From assembly GCF_019175385.1 (NCBI RefSeq), contig NC_083342.1, positions 115,196,376 through 115,260,375 of the forward strand: a stretch of DNA of 64,000 nt, in the 5' to 3' direction. Source of the stretch: Lycium barbarum (lineage: Eukaryota > Streptophyta > Magnoliopsida > Solanales > Solanaceae). The notes beneath the pieces are model-generated. The model saw only the letters and a program-made list of their open reading frames with translations, was not told the origin of the DNA and made no database searches. Position 1 is the first letter of the stretch, and each line of letters opens with the position of its first letter. Below are positions 22,509 through 35,315 of the stretch, piece by piece. Position numbers and translations under genes: made by a program.

Positions 22509-25500
22509 TTATAAACTTGCGACGGGCATATGATAGAATGTTGCATTAGAGGTGTAGACCAATTTCCCTGAGTCCTTGAGACGAAATTCAACTGCAACTA
22601 CAGTTAGGTTCCTTCCACTCCGAATGACAGACCCATCTACTCTCACCTCTGCCTAGAAAGGACACAAATACAAAAGGAAATAAATATAATTAGGCAAAGA
22701 GAGAAGAATGAAATTTCTTTCTATTTTTCATATAGGTGAAGGAAGGGGGAAGCAGGGGTACACTATGATGTACATTTGCTCTGAACAAAATTGTTATACA
22801 ATAAAATCTAGTGACAAGAGGTAAGAGGAGCTTAAATGAAAGCTTCAATACTCACATTGCTTGGAGCAGCAGAGATATATGACATTCCCAATTCTCCAAG
22901 AAAGAGTTCCTTATCCTTTCCCACTAGAGTTCTGGCACAGGCAATTGACACCTTCTCTGCGACAGCTCCAACAGCTCCTCCATGCATGCTATTATAAAGA
23001 TTCTACAATATAGTACAATAACGAGGTTGCACACCCGGTCAGTACTCAAAATATTAGACACTCCATAAGTGTGTGCTGAAAGCAGTGAGATGATATCGGA
23101 TTGAAATTGGGGAAAGCATCACATAGAAGGGATATGATTCTTGAGTCATCCCTTACTTTTATTTTCACTTTCTTTTCATTCCTCAGATCTTTATCCAAGA
23201 AAAAGTGTCTTCATCAATCACTATTATTCTTAAGCCCCAAGTGAAGGTCAGCTGATCAGATGGAAAAGTAAGGAAGGAAATACAAGACTCAAGACTGAGA
23301 GCAAGCCATCCAACTTAGGAAGGCAACCAGAAGAAGACGAAAGCAAAAATCAAACAAAGCTGTTTTATTGTCTTGCAAAAGAATATTGGAATCCAATATT
23401 CCAAAAGAATCATATGTCCGGAAATTCAAAGGGCTTATCCACGGAATGATGGCTAGTACAGATGTAAAAGGATAATGGGCATATGCCATACATTATTCTT
23501 ACGTGTTAAGATTTAAGGACTTAAAGCCTAATTCAACTCCAAAAATTAGCTAATGAGGTGAGACGACCATATAAGAAACAACAGCAATATGGGACCAACA
23601 CCCTCTGCACGCTGAAGACTTGTATCTGGAGCCTAAATATAACACTGGAGCACCAATATGGGACTGGCACCCTCTGCCCGCTCAGGACTCATATACAGAG
23701 CGGTCAATATAACATGAAGGTTTAATATTAGGCAAGACTGCTATCTGAAGCATAGAAAACATAATATGGAGGTCAACATTGGATAAATCAAGAATCAAGA
23801 ATGAATTTTACTCCACTTTAAAAGTGTTATATCCCGTATTTTTGAACCTCGGAGCATCTGCTGGGGTGGGGCCCACATACCGAGATTTTTTTTGGAACAT
23901 CTGAAAATTCATATGAATCACATATGTAAAGTTAAACACAACTCATGAAGTACCTTTGGACCAAATCAAAGTGGAAACTCTCCAAACGAATATTTTTAAG
24001 AAAACGTTTTCGGGTGACCTGACTTTGGGGGGCAAAAACTGTATTGTAAGTTTGGAATTTCGAAAATACCTTGAAATAGAAGTTGTAGATAATTGAATTA
24101 GCTTTCAATCCATAGGTTGTGGGTTCCCAGGTGACGTCGGTACAAGGAGTTATGAACGTTTTAAGGTCGAAAGGTCAGTGGGCTAGGCCCAACTCGGGAC
24201 CAACCGAGTTGGCCCAAAAAAAAAAAAAAAAATTTAGGCCCAATGTTTAAGGGGTGGCCGGCCAAGTGAGGCCCAACCCATGGCTTTAATGAGTATTTCT
24301 ATGTGCTAATTAATTATAAGGTTCAAGAGACTTAGAAGAGAAAGAAGAGCAAAACAAGAGCAAAAAAAGAAGACCATTTCGGGTTTGAGGTGCAAAAATT
24401 CACCACCAAAAATCTTGCTCCTAAAATTTTTCTTTTGTGGTTTTCCTACTAAGTTAAGGTTCCTTTGTAACTTGGTATAGTTGGATTGGAGTGGGGAGCA
24501 TTAGAATCACCAAAGTGATCACATCTCCAAGTGAAGAAGACTTGAAGAAAAGGTAAGAATTTCTACCTTTTTATTGTGTTATGAAGTTTTGATTGTGTTG
24601 TAGTATATAGAAATGTGTTGATTGTATGGAAAAATGGAAGGTTGCAAAGTGGGTGTGTGTTGTAGGTGTGTAGCCGTGGGTATGCACAATTGTATAGCCA
24701 CAATGTGTTGAATTTATGTTATATTCTAGTTGTGATTGTGATGAAATGCATATGGGAATTGAAAGTTGGATGAATTTAGTTGATATTGGAAAAAATAGGC
24801 ATATGGCCGTAGGGTGTATATGGTTTGGGATAGAAAGGAATTGAGTTGTTTAGTGTGTTAAAGTGTTGTTGTGATGTTTGTAATGTAAATGAAGTTAGAA
24901 TGATATAAGTTTGTATTGAATTGGAATGTAGAAACTTATGTCGTTTTAGTATGATTTTCCGACATTAAGGAAATGAAGTTGTTTGGTTGCTAATAGTGAT
25001 GATCATTGATGAATTTGGAAGTTGGAAACTTGTTATGAAGTTGTATGCCAAAGATTTGATGTTTTGCATAAGTTATGACTTTGGCGGAAAGTTGTATATT
25101 ATGTATATCGAGTGTATATCTTGAGGAAAACGATATGAAATGTTTCTAGAACTATATGGTGATGATCATGATTGTTGTTGAATGTGAAATTATTGATCTT
25201 AGTTGAAAGTTGGGTTGAATTGAAGATTATGTCAACTTGTGAGAAAAATGACTAGTTGAAGGATATTTATGTTTTTAATGTTCATTGTTGATATTGATGT
25301 TGTCGTTTGGGTTGTTGTTGATGATTTCTAGCCGAGTTGAATTCTCGGGGTGCTATATGTATAGGGGAAGTGCTGCCGAAATTTCGGTAGCCAAATATGC
25401 ATTAAGTTGAAACTTTGGTATTCATAGCTTACAATTGGTAAACTTGACCAATTGCAGTTTTTCGACGAAACGGGAAGTGAGTTTGGAAAGGCTTAAGGAG

Positions 25501-28500
25501 CGCGAAAGGTATGTAAAGCAACCCCAATTCTTCCCTTGGCATGCCCCTAGTGTGTTAGGGTCGGATCCGGGCCTCGAAGGACCTCTTGGCCCTCGGAATC
25601 CGCAAGACAAAATTTCAGTTTTTCCTTCAGTAGAATTGAACCATTTTGATACGCTTTTTCTGAAATTATGCAATTTTGCTCTAAATTATTCAGAAAGTCA
25701 TAGAATGTTTGTATAACCTTTTTAGGTGATACTATATGCTTAGAGGGCACAATTTGAGCCCGCCGCCTTGTTTGTCCCAAGGCGGGCCCGCTATTTACGG
25801 TTTTGCCCCTAATGTGTTAAAGCTTCCTTTTTAAGCGATTTTTGAAAGAAATGTTTTAATTACGCTACTAATCGCTTAACGAATATTATTTTAAATATTC
25901 TGTTAAATATTATAAATTATTTTGACACTCGGAATGACTTCGGGAAAGTTATACTTTTGTAATTTATTATGATATCCGAAATACATTTATTATGATTCCG
26001 TCCGACCCCATTAGATTTGTTTGTCTTTGATACGCTTCATCGAGTCTTTGAAAACATTTATTATATTTTTAAATTGCATTAGTCTCTCACTACTCCATTC
26101 GTGGATGTCCCAATGTTTCCAACACTGAGCCCGGGCCAGGATATGTTGTCAAGCGTAATTCTCTGCATTGTTCGCCGCGTCCCGATGTGAGGGGGCAGGT
26201 ATACGCGTACATGGGTCTGTGGAGTATGATGTGCCATGTCCGCCTATTCTGATCTGATCTGTTGTGGCCATTTTGATATGACATTATATGATACGGGGCC
26301 ACGCCCCTTTTTCTGATTCCTCTGTATAGTGGCACCAGCGTCGGGAGAGTGGCCACATTCTGTCTGCCGAGTCCCGTGGCAGGGACCGGATATGATATGA
26401 TATGACATATGTTTCTGTACACATTCTGTCTGATTTGGAAATATGCATTTGACACTCTGGATTTTGTACCCATTTTCTGTAATCATTATGATTTGACTTC
26501 TGTGATTCCGCTTTACATATTCAGTACATATTTCGTACTGACCCCCTTTCTTCGGGGGATGCGTTTTCATGCCGCGCAGGTACGGACGACAGGTTTGCTG
26601 ATCCGTACGTTTAGGATCCCATTTCTGCTATTTTGGGGCGCTCTCTTCTACAGAGCCCATCTTTTGGTACAGTCTGTCACTGCTATCTGGATATGTACTT
26701 TGTTCAGGGTATGACGGGGCCCTGTCCCGTCTTATGATTGCGATATGTTCTGTAGAGGTCTGTGGATACATCTGTGTGGGTTCTGTACATATGTTTGGGA
26801 TGTTTTGTTTTATGATAGCCTTATCGGCTTCTGTGTGCCAAGTCTGCTCTTCGGCTAAATTCTGTAGCATCCACTAATGTTATTATTATATTATTATTCT
26901 GATAATATGCTAATTTGGGTATCGGGTACGTATAGGTGCCCAGCTAGGGCACTGGTCGCGGCCCACGGGGTTGGGTCGTGACAAAAAGCTAGCTTATTAG
27001 GTCAAGATTGATCAAAATCATACAAGGAGACACCAATTCATAGACTCTAACCATTTATGGGAATGGGGTTGTTCACACCTCAAATCTGTGACCTAGATGC
27101 AATCAAAAGAGCAACTCACCCCTTGCTTTGAGGCTCACCCTCAACTATATGTGTAATTCTAAAAGAAAAAACGGAAAAAAGAGTTTCTATTCGGGAAAAG
27201 GGTCAAATTTATCCTTCAAGTATGGTTTATAGTTTAAATTTGTCTTCCGTCAAAGTTTGGAATTAAATTTGCCCTCTCCTTCAAAGTTTGAGATCAAATT
27301 TGCCCTCCCCGTTAGGATACTTGATAAATTTGCCCTTATATGGATGGAAGGCTGACTTGGACTCCACAACACAAAAAAATTAGCCACGTCAGATCCACAT
27401 AGGTTCCACGTAGACTCCCAATCCCAATTCTCTTAACCCAATTCTCTTTTGAAAATGCCCCTACAGCATTTGTTTTGTCATAGTGAAGCTTTCTTCATGA
27501 ACTCTTCAGAGTATTTCTGAATAGAGGAAAATATTTTTTCTCGGGATACATTTCTAACGTATACCGAAAGTAAGATCAGAAAAGCTATGATCCTTCAAAA
27601 GTGATACCAAGACAACAAAATAAATTAGTGCAGTTCAGCTTTAAAATTCATTTTCAGTTCTGTTGAATAGTTTTTGAGAGGTTCGAACAAGGAGGCGACA
27701 ACAATGAGTTAAGTTAGCTCTATCGAAGTTCACCTAAGATAGATGTCATGTTCAAGAAAGCTTTGCTGGTCAGATAAATTCATGTTTCTGGAAAGAACAA
27801 CGAATCCTTGGTCGTATTAAACATTTGTTGTTGCTGCTGCAGAAATTTTTCTTACATGCCTCCTATTTTATCACATGCATTACGTGTGTACCTCGATGCG
27901 ATTAAAACTCCGGCTTTTCACATTACTACATGGTGCCTTAGTGTCAGCAATAGTCTAGATGGGTTAAGAGAATTGGGAAACGGGTTAAAAAGATAATTGA
28001 GTTTGGGAGTCTACGTGGAGCCTATGTGGATCTGACGTGGCTAATTTTTTTGTATTGTGGAGTCCAAATCAGACTTTCATCCATATAAGGGCAAATTTAT
28101 CAAGTATCCTACGGAGAGGGCAAATTTGATCCCAAGCTTTAACGGAGAGGACAAATTTGATCCCAGACTTTGACGGAGGATAAATTTAAATCATAAACCA
28201 TATTTGGAGGGTAAATTTGACCCTTTTCCCGTTTCTATTCTATGTGCTGTTTATATTCTTGTTACGACAGTTTCAACCTGATATCTCAGTGATCCATTAC
28301 CCCACCCCGCACCACCCACAAACAAAAAAACGAAAGACAGAGCAACATGGCAAATAAGTTTCACCCAGGATGATCATTCAATACTTCAGAAACCTCCAAG
28401 AGCAGAAATGTCAATCAATAATTTTTTCAATTCTTTTACTCCACAGAAGTGGGAAGCTAGAATTTCAAAAGGGTTTCCTATAAGTAACTTAACCCAAAAA

Positions 28501-28798
28501 AAACTGAACAAAATTGAAGATCCCATCAGATTGTTTTTTGATGAATTACCGATAGGGAAGGTTTGACAGACAAAACGCAGGAGACTTTGCCAGGGTGGAT
28601 GGTGTGGACCTTGAGGCAGCCGCGAGTAAGTTCAGAGAAGGAGTCCTTAGCATCATATTGGGTTAGAAAGTTGGCCCCATCGAGTCGTACACGGGTAAAG
28701 AGACTATCCACCAAAGTAGCTGCTTCCTCAGATAATTCCTTGGAGATGATTGTGTCTTTGGTGTAGGAACTCTTGGGTTTTGAACTCTCTTCCCCCAT
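22509..28798 (-). CDS. acyl-CoA thioesterase, hotdog fold, paralogue A
   Basis: Three exons on the minus strand: 28550-28798, 22856-23002, 22509-22652; all introns phase 0, CDS 540 nt, 179 aa. It belongs to the plant ACOT13/4HBT-like family, small hotdog proteins that cleave acyl-CoA (or aryl-CoA) thioesters; substrate unknown. Exon 1 starts MGEESSKPKSSYTK. Exon 2 carries the family HGG motif (His90-Gly-Gly92) in SMHGGAVGAVAEKVS, and exon 3 has NLTVVAVEFRLKDSGKLVY and ends in FYHMPVASL. The residue nine after the His, where human THEM2 has its catalytic Asp, is Glu99. No targeting peptide is obvious. Intron 1 is 5,547 bp because of a solo LTR and a MULE-like element, against 1,278 bp in paralogue B. 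Stop is TAA (TGA in B and C). Splice sites are conserved, so it may still be expressed. Confidence 0.88.
23825..26983 (+). mobile_element. solo LTR, 3,159 bp, in thioesterase A intron 1
   Basis: Starts TGTTATATCC and ends GGGTTGGGTCGTGACA, with TSD AAAAG on both sides (23820-23824, 26984-26988). Sequence over the first 200 and last 60 bases is clearly the same family as the LTRs of the complete element at 31424-39370. Paralogue B has the empty site near 47450 (CAACCCAAAAACTAGC), so insertion followed gene duplication. Open frames inside look like chance. Confidence 0.9.
27193..28230. mobile_element. MULE-like TIR element, 1,038 bp
   Basis: Begins GGGAAAAGGGTCAAATTTA and ends with the inverse TAAATTTGACCC followed by TTTTCCC. 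The TIRs extend about 270 bases inward, past ATTAGCCACGTCAGATCCAC near 27390 and its inverse near 28040. The 10-bp TSD GTTTCTATTC is exact (27183-27192, 28231-28240). Paralogue B has one uninterrupted GAGTTCTATGTGC at 47632-47644. No transposase frame is recognised in the middle. It lies in intron 1 of thioesterase A. Confidence 0.87.
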
Positions 28799-29859
28799 CT
28801 CTTTTGCCTCCTACCCTGAATCCTGATAGAGATATACTCTATCTACCTAAGCACTTTGATATCCAATCAACAAATTTCAAATTGCCAAAATTAAACATCC
28901 AAGTGTACTGATTTATATGTTACCTTTTTGTGACTTTCATACCTCTATCTATTATTCCATACCGATCTAAACTATCACCTCACGAAGTTGACCTCCACGT
29001 GCATGTTGTAGATTGATTTTAAATATTTGATCAACTCAGATGTATTTTAAAACAAAAAAAAGTGATAATTTAAGTAGGTAAAATAAATCCTAGATAGTTG
29101 AGATATTAAACTCGAAATATGGTAATTTAAATGTGTTTTTAATTATTAACTCGCTTTTTATACAAGAAAAAAAAAAGCCTTTGACAGGAAGCTTGACGGA
29201 AGATGCTACTATCACTACTTGAGTAGTTTGATTTGAATATCTCGTGGCATAAATAAAGTAGTAATTTTATTATATCACCTGTAATTATAATAAGTCATCT
29301 AGTAATGAAAAATGAATTGAAAATCATTATAGTACTTAATAATACAGGTAAAACATATATGAAATGGTAATTATCTTTCAGTTTTCAAATTGAACAATTA
29401 AAAGTGGACATCTATTTTGTTACAGTGGACAAATAAAAGTGAACAGAAGAAGTAATAATTTTGAGTTTACCTCCGAATATCTGGCTAGCCTTTTTTCTCT
29501 TTTTCACTGGATGGGAAGACACCATATTATACTAGCATGGCTTTGAAACTTATTTTTCAAAAAAATTAGGAAGCATTTGTTTTTGAGTGATTTTCGAGTA
29601 AAAACACTAATCTTTTTGAAGATTCCAAAATACTAAGTTTCAAATTTTTAAAAGTTAAAAACTTAGCTTTCATTTATGTTAAAGACAATTGACAGATGCT
29701 CTTGCTTGGGCTTTGCAGACATGGTAATTCATTGGAAAGGCATCAAGAAGTACATGATGTTTGGTGAAATGGTGTTGGACTAAAGGGATGATTATCATGC
29801 TCATTTCTAAACAAGAGTTTCCTCCTTCTATCCCATTGCTGAGTCTGTGAAAAGACTAT
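28799..29859. other. upstream region of thioesterase A
   Basis: Noncoding, colinear with 48201-49590 apart from a MITE that is only in the B block. It should contain the promoter of thioesterase A, but I cannot point to a clear TATA box. Confidence 0.5.
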
Positions 29860-30100
29860 GAGCCCGTTTGGATTGGCTTATAAGTTGTTTATAAGCTGTT
29901 TTCAGCTTTTTTAGTGTTTGGTTGACCAGCTTAAAGTCATTTTGTGCTTAAAATAAGCTCAAAAAAATAATTGGTCCCATTTGACTTAGCTTATCTAAAG
30001 CAGCTAAGCCAAAAAAAAATAAGTTAGACTACGCCAACTTATTTTTTTTAGCTTATAAGTTGTTTTCAGCTTATAGGCATAACTCCATCCAAACAGGCTC
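29860..30100. mobile_element. MITE with GAGCCCGTTTGGAT ends
   Basis: 241 bp, ends GAGCCCGTTTGGATTGGC and ATCCAAACAGGCTC, with 3-bp flanking repeats TAT. The B block has no insertion here (GGACTATATATGATGCC near 49582). Terminal motif and 3-bp TSD suggest a PIF/Harbinger-type MITE. Confidence 0.75.
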
Positions 30101-31423
30101 TATCTATGATGCCATCAGTTATCTGCCAACAGATTATATCACTACTAGTCTTGGACAGGTGCGTTGCAGTGTATCCCATGTTAATAAGTATGAATATCTT
30201 ATGACGATGTAAATAAGCGATGAGTAACACGAAATTTGAAAGAAAAATGCAAGCCAAGCTAATGAAAAAGTGAGTCTATGAAATCAATAATCTATATAAA
30301 TATATAAAGCAGGGCATAGGCCCTGCTGATGTGGCAGGTCTCACAGTCCAGGAAACCTATTTTTCTATTTTCTCAGATTTTTGCCATTTTACTCAAACAT
30401 TGCCTTTTTAAAATAAATAAATTAATATTTTCCCATCAAAACCGCTCCCTAATTGCAACTGTAACGGTTCACTCATTCTTTCCAACTTCCCGCGCCTCTT
30501 TGTCTTCCAAACTACACCTCTTATTTTGATGTGTCCTCTTAATTAGGGTTCCTGTTCATCTCTTTTCATAATGAAATTCAACTATCGAGCACAGAGAAGA
30601 AACCAAACGAACTTCTTGACCCAGTTAATCAAAGGCTGCATAGATTTCAGTGAAACCACAAAGGTAATAAGTGAATTCTTTGAATCAATTTTTCAAAATC
30701 TTTTCTAAAATTGACTTTTGATTCGTTACACCTATGGAAAATTCCCACTGTTGAAAATTTACACTCTAAAGTTTGCATAATGGGTGTCGAAGAAGTTGAT
30801 TTATTCGTCTCTTTTACATCTCTATTTGAGTATTCGTGACTAAATTTATCCTCAACTAATCAGTTGATATTTGGAATTGTTAGCTTTTATGGGATTTTGT
30901 TTAAGTTTTCACTATAAAGGTTGGTGCTTATCTCCCTTGGTTCAATTGTTCTTTAGTACATCTAATTCTAAACAAAAAATGCATGCATATGACGTAGTGC
31001 AAGGGTCTGCAAGCAATTTCCTTTTTTTAAATCATTGAACCCTCTTTTCGGAAATGAATTTAGTAAAAAAAACCTCTTTTCAAAATAAAAGTGTAAATAT
31101 CTTATCATGGTTGCGTAATTAATAACAATCAACAACGTTGTTAAGAATGAAAGGTTCGTACAATGGTTATTCTTCTTCAAAACAATAGTTTTGTTCTTAA
31201 ATCCAGGAAAAAGGGCTTTTTAAAAGTTGAATGGTTATTCTTCTTCAAAACTATAGCTTTTTCTAAGTTACAGGAAAAAGAGCCTTTCAAAGTTGAATTT
31301 TCATTATTTTTTTTCCCGCTTTTATTCCTTTAAGCCAAGAGTGTTTAGATACAACTCCAATTACATTTCAGTTCTTTTCTCCCTTCCTCTATATAATAAA
31401 GTTCTTAGACATTTCAAGCTAGG

Positions 31424-34410
31424 TGTTATATCCTGCATTTTCGAACGTCGAATTATTTGTAAGCTGAGGTGGGGCCCACACATCAATATTTTTTTTGGGA
31501 CATGTGAAAAGTTATATGAATCGTATATGTAAAGTTAAACACAACCCGTGAAGGGCCCTGGGGCCAAATCAAAGTGGAAGCCCTCCAAACGAATATTTTT
31601 AAGAAAACGTTTTCGGATGACCTGACTTGTAGGGTCAAAACCGGCATTATAAGTTTGGAATTTGGGAAACGCCCAGAAATAAAAGTTGTAGATAATTGAA
31701 ATAGCTTTCCAACGGTAGGTCGTGAGCTCCCAGGCGACGTCGGTACAACGAGATATGGACATTCTAAGGCGGAAAGGTCAAGCTGGGCAGTGAAATGGGC
31801 CCAACCCGATTCCAATCCGGGTCAGGCCCATTTCCTTATTATTTAAGGGAGTTTTCAGCCCCCTCCTCCACATTTCAGATCAGAAAATTCCATTAGAGAG
31901 AGAGAGAAAACTTCAAGGCTAAGAAGGTCATTTTGATCAAAATCCGAGCTCCGAATCCCGAAGCTCATGAAGAGAAAAACGTTGTACGTTGCATTGCCTT
32001 CAATTTGAGATAAATATTGGTCTTGGGGGATGAAATTTTCGTGGTGGATCTTCTGATAAGGTATTTATAAAATTCCTTTTATGTTATTAAAGTGTTTATT
32101 TAGAGTTTTAACGAATTAGAACGGAGAAAACAGCATTATAAACTCGTTTGTTGTTTTGTTGAAATTTATGGGTGAGGGGCTGTTTTAATTGAAATTGATG
32201 GACTGATTTGAATTAATATTTTGGTTGTTTTAATCATGGATTATGTGAGGAGAGTGAAGGAACTTAATGGTTATTAAGTTGTTGTAGGAAAACATACAAC
32301 TTTGTTATGGTTTATGTAAAAATGGAAATGAAAGTATCAAGAGGAAAATTATGATTATTGTGGATGAATTTGGAAGATGGAAATGTATAATGAACTTGTA
32401 TGTTGAAGATTAGGAAAAATTGGAAAAGTAGTAGCTTAATGGAAAGTTTGAATGTTCGCATACCTTATGAATATTGGGTGAAAATGGTATGGATGCTTCC
32501 GATGTATGTTGTAATGAATTTGGTGGGTGATGAATATCAAAATAACAAGTTTGGTTTGGAAATGTAAGTTTGAAACGAAAGATGTGTCGTTATGCCGAAA
32601 CGATGGCTAGTGATGCCATAGTGTGTGTTTTAATGTCTGTTGTTGTTTTTGCTGTTGTTCTGGGTTGTTGTGTAGTGAATTGAGCCGAGCTAAGTCTCGG
32701 GGATGTCTTATATACAGAGGAAATGCTGCCGAAATTTCGGTAGGCAAACATGTGTTAAGTTGGATTATTGAAAAGTTTGAAACTAACAAATAGTAAACTT
32801 GACCATTTCTAGATTTTGGATGAAATTGAAGTCGACGCCAAGCGAGCGTAAGGCGCTATCGAGGTATGTGAAGCACTTCCCTTTGTTCCTAGACATGTTC
32901 TGGATGTGATAGGCTCGACCGCGAGCCTTAAGTACGACTCCGTTCCCCGGAATTCGAGACGGAAAACCGCTCCAATTCCTTCAATCCAATTGAAGCTATT
33001 TTCTTACAATTGCCTTTAAAATGAATTTTTGTATGAAACTTCCCTAAACGGAGTCGGAACACTTCCAACGATTACGGATGACCTCATAAGGTCTATTAGC
33101 GATAATTTACATATGTTGCCTCGAGTTGGTCCGAGGCGGGCCCACAAGGCCCGATATCTTCTGTAATACTTTAAATACCTCCATTCTGTCCGATTTTCTC
33201 AGAAAACAATTGAACTATTATTTTGATTATGATACAACTATTTTTTATGAAATTCTTACAAAATGACTTCTGAACATCTGAGAATTCGATTCTGATAATG
33301 ATCTGTCGTGCCTTCCCAAGTAGGATGTAGGCGCGTACTATGCATACTATCTGGATACTCTGATTTTGGCTCGCCATTTGGCACCCTTCAGTCTGATCGA
33401 GTCTGTATGTGAGTCTGTATGTATGTGGTTTCTCATGGATCTGTTCGTGGCTGTCTCAATGCATTCCTTCACTGCGTCCCGGGCCAGGTTCTGTTATCGT
33501 GCATATTTCTCTGCATTGTTCACCGCGTCCCTCGGCGTACGGGCCGGGATCTGTATGTCTGTATGATACTATGATCTGTGTATGGGGATGGCGGCCAGGA
33601 TGGCATATGATCTGATCTGATTCTGTCTGTCCACCGCGTCCCGTACTAAGAGGGCCGGGTTCTGTTTACCGCGCCCCCAGACAGGGCCGGGATCTGTATG
33701 TCTGTATGCATGTGTCATCAGTATGTATATAAGCACATGCCTCTGTATGATTCTGTATGGTTCAATATGACTCTGCACTACTCTGCATGCATAATTCTGT
33801 CTGTCCGTCTGAATTACGACTATGTCTGTATGTCCGTATGGATTCTGATTCTGTATGTCCGTTATATTTCTGTGATTCCGGTTCGGACTAAGGTTGTATC
33901 TGTTGTGTTTCTGCTTTACATACTCGGTACATTTTTCGTACTGACCCCCGTTCTTCGGGGGCTGCGTTACATGCCCGCAGGTACAGGCGCACTCGGTGAC
34001 ACGCCGCCAGTCTAGGGCACAGGTTCTGCTATCTTGAAGAGCTCCTTTTGATTCGGAGCATGTACTTTGGTATATATATCTTCTGTTTTCCGTATGTTCT
34101 GTATGTATGGAAGTTCTGGGTACGGCGGGGCCCTGTCCCGTCATACGATTCTGTATGTCTGTAGAGGCCTGTAGATAGATGTGTGGGTTACGGGTTTCGT
34201 CTGTATATTAGCCTTATCGGCTTATCTGTAAATGTCTGCATGTTTAGGTATATATATATATGTTTGCGCGCGTGCCGTATCTGTATCGGCTTACTTCTCT
34301 AATATCCGTTTGAAAAAAAAAAATCTGTACGAAACGAAATTCGGTCAGGTAGGTATGTACGGGTACCCAGCTAGGGTGCCAGTCGCGGCCCACGGGGTTG
34401 GGTCGTGACA
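31424..34410 (+). repeat. 5' LTR
   Basis: TGTTATATCC...GGGTCGTGACA. It matches the 3' LTR at a constant offset of 4,960. Contains CTGTATGTCTG-type simple sequence in its right third and the block TACTCGGTACATTTTTCGTA followed by a CCCCGTTCTTCGGGG hairpin that recurs in the other large LTRs. Confidence 0.95.
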
Positions 34411-34414
34411 GAAG

Positions 34415-34426
34415 TGGTATCAGAGC
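34415..34426 (+). promoter_or_regulatory. primer-binding site, initiator tRNA-Met type
   Basis: TGGTATCAGAGC, four bases after the 5' LTR end, complementary to the 3' end of plant initiator tRNA-Met. This is where minus-strand DNA synthesis is primed. Confidence 0.93.
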
Positions 34427-35315
34427 GGTTAGTCCTCGGAATGTCTACAGGTCGTGTCTAGTAGAGTCTTGTTTATCGATGTGTTGTGCACCACATCTAT
34501 AAACAGGAAGCTACAGGGCATTTAGGATGTTACCCTTCCTTGAATCTTAGATCATGCGACAGAGCCAGCTGTAGGATATGAATTCCTTTCGACTAACTTT
34601 TAATTTCAGCCAAAGGACGGCATTGACAGAAGGCAATGGCTGATGATATTGGAGGCCGCACAGTACTCAGGTAAGCAATAATATGAAAGCTATGTGTCGT
34701 AGAAGTTGTTAGAAGTGTGGCAGAAATATAAAGGTAAAGATAGAACAGAAAAGTGAACAGGAAAGTGCCTCCGACGCCGTTTGAGTTGGGCACGTGTGGT
34801 AAGTGTCGACGACGTAATAATTCTTATTTGAAGTTATCAGCCCGTGTGGCTGCGATACGATATGATATGATATGTATGTGTGTATATATGTGTTGGCCCT
34901 GTGCGGCATGGTTGGTATTTCTGGTGTACAGGTTTCGGATAGTAAGAAATACAGAGGAAACTCTGCCCAAATTTTTCCAGGAATATGGAGGTAAATATGT
35001 AGATTGAGTACAAAAAGGTTCCGCGATACTCGTCGGAATTTAGTTTTCTTCTGTTGCTGGTTGGAGAGCATCTTACGGTAATATTTTATCAGATTTCGCC
35101 GACTATTTGGAGACGGAATTTGTGGGATGAAGACTTAAATCTGTGGGTTGTCTGTAATCATATGTATATGTGTATGAAAGTGAATATTGAAGATTCAGAA
35201 AGGCAACAGGGTAATGGTACGACTTAGCCGGGGGTGGGACCCGCTACGAGAATTTTCCGAAAATTTGCTAAGACCCTGATTTGACCTAAAATTATGTGAC
35301 AAAGGTCCTGCAGGG

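Larger units (their letters stand above)
22030..30140. repeat. segmental duplication, thioesterase A block
   Basis: Pairs in the same orientation with 45698-49640. Similarity starts at AGTAATGAACATTAGCAATT (22031 and 45698) and runs through all three thioesterase exons and their upstream region to ATGCCATCAGTTATCTGCCA (30109 and 49600). The A block is longer because it received a solo LTR, a MULE-like element and a 241-bp MITE that the B block lacks. Confidence 0.9.

Noticed and set aside
26090..26870. Four overlapping 80-127-aa frames
   Set aside because: All lie in the solo LTR of thioesterase A intron 1, on both strands, with no domain.
33569..34144. 191-aa minus-strand open frame, repeated at 38529-39104
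   Set aside because: It lies wholly in the two LTRs, is antisense to the element, has simple-sequence composition from CTGTATG repeats and no domain. Chance frame.
23825..34410. The LTRs at 23825 and 31424 as the two ends of one large element
   Set aside because: Each has its own TSD (AAAAG and CTAGG), they are clearly diverged from each other, and thioesterase A exon 1 lies between them.
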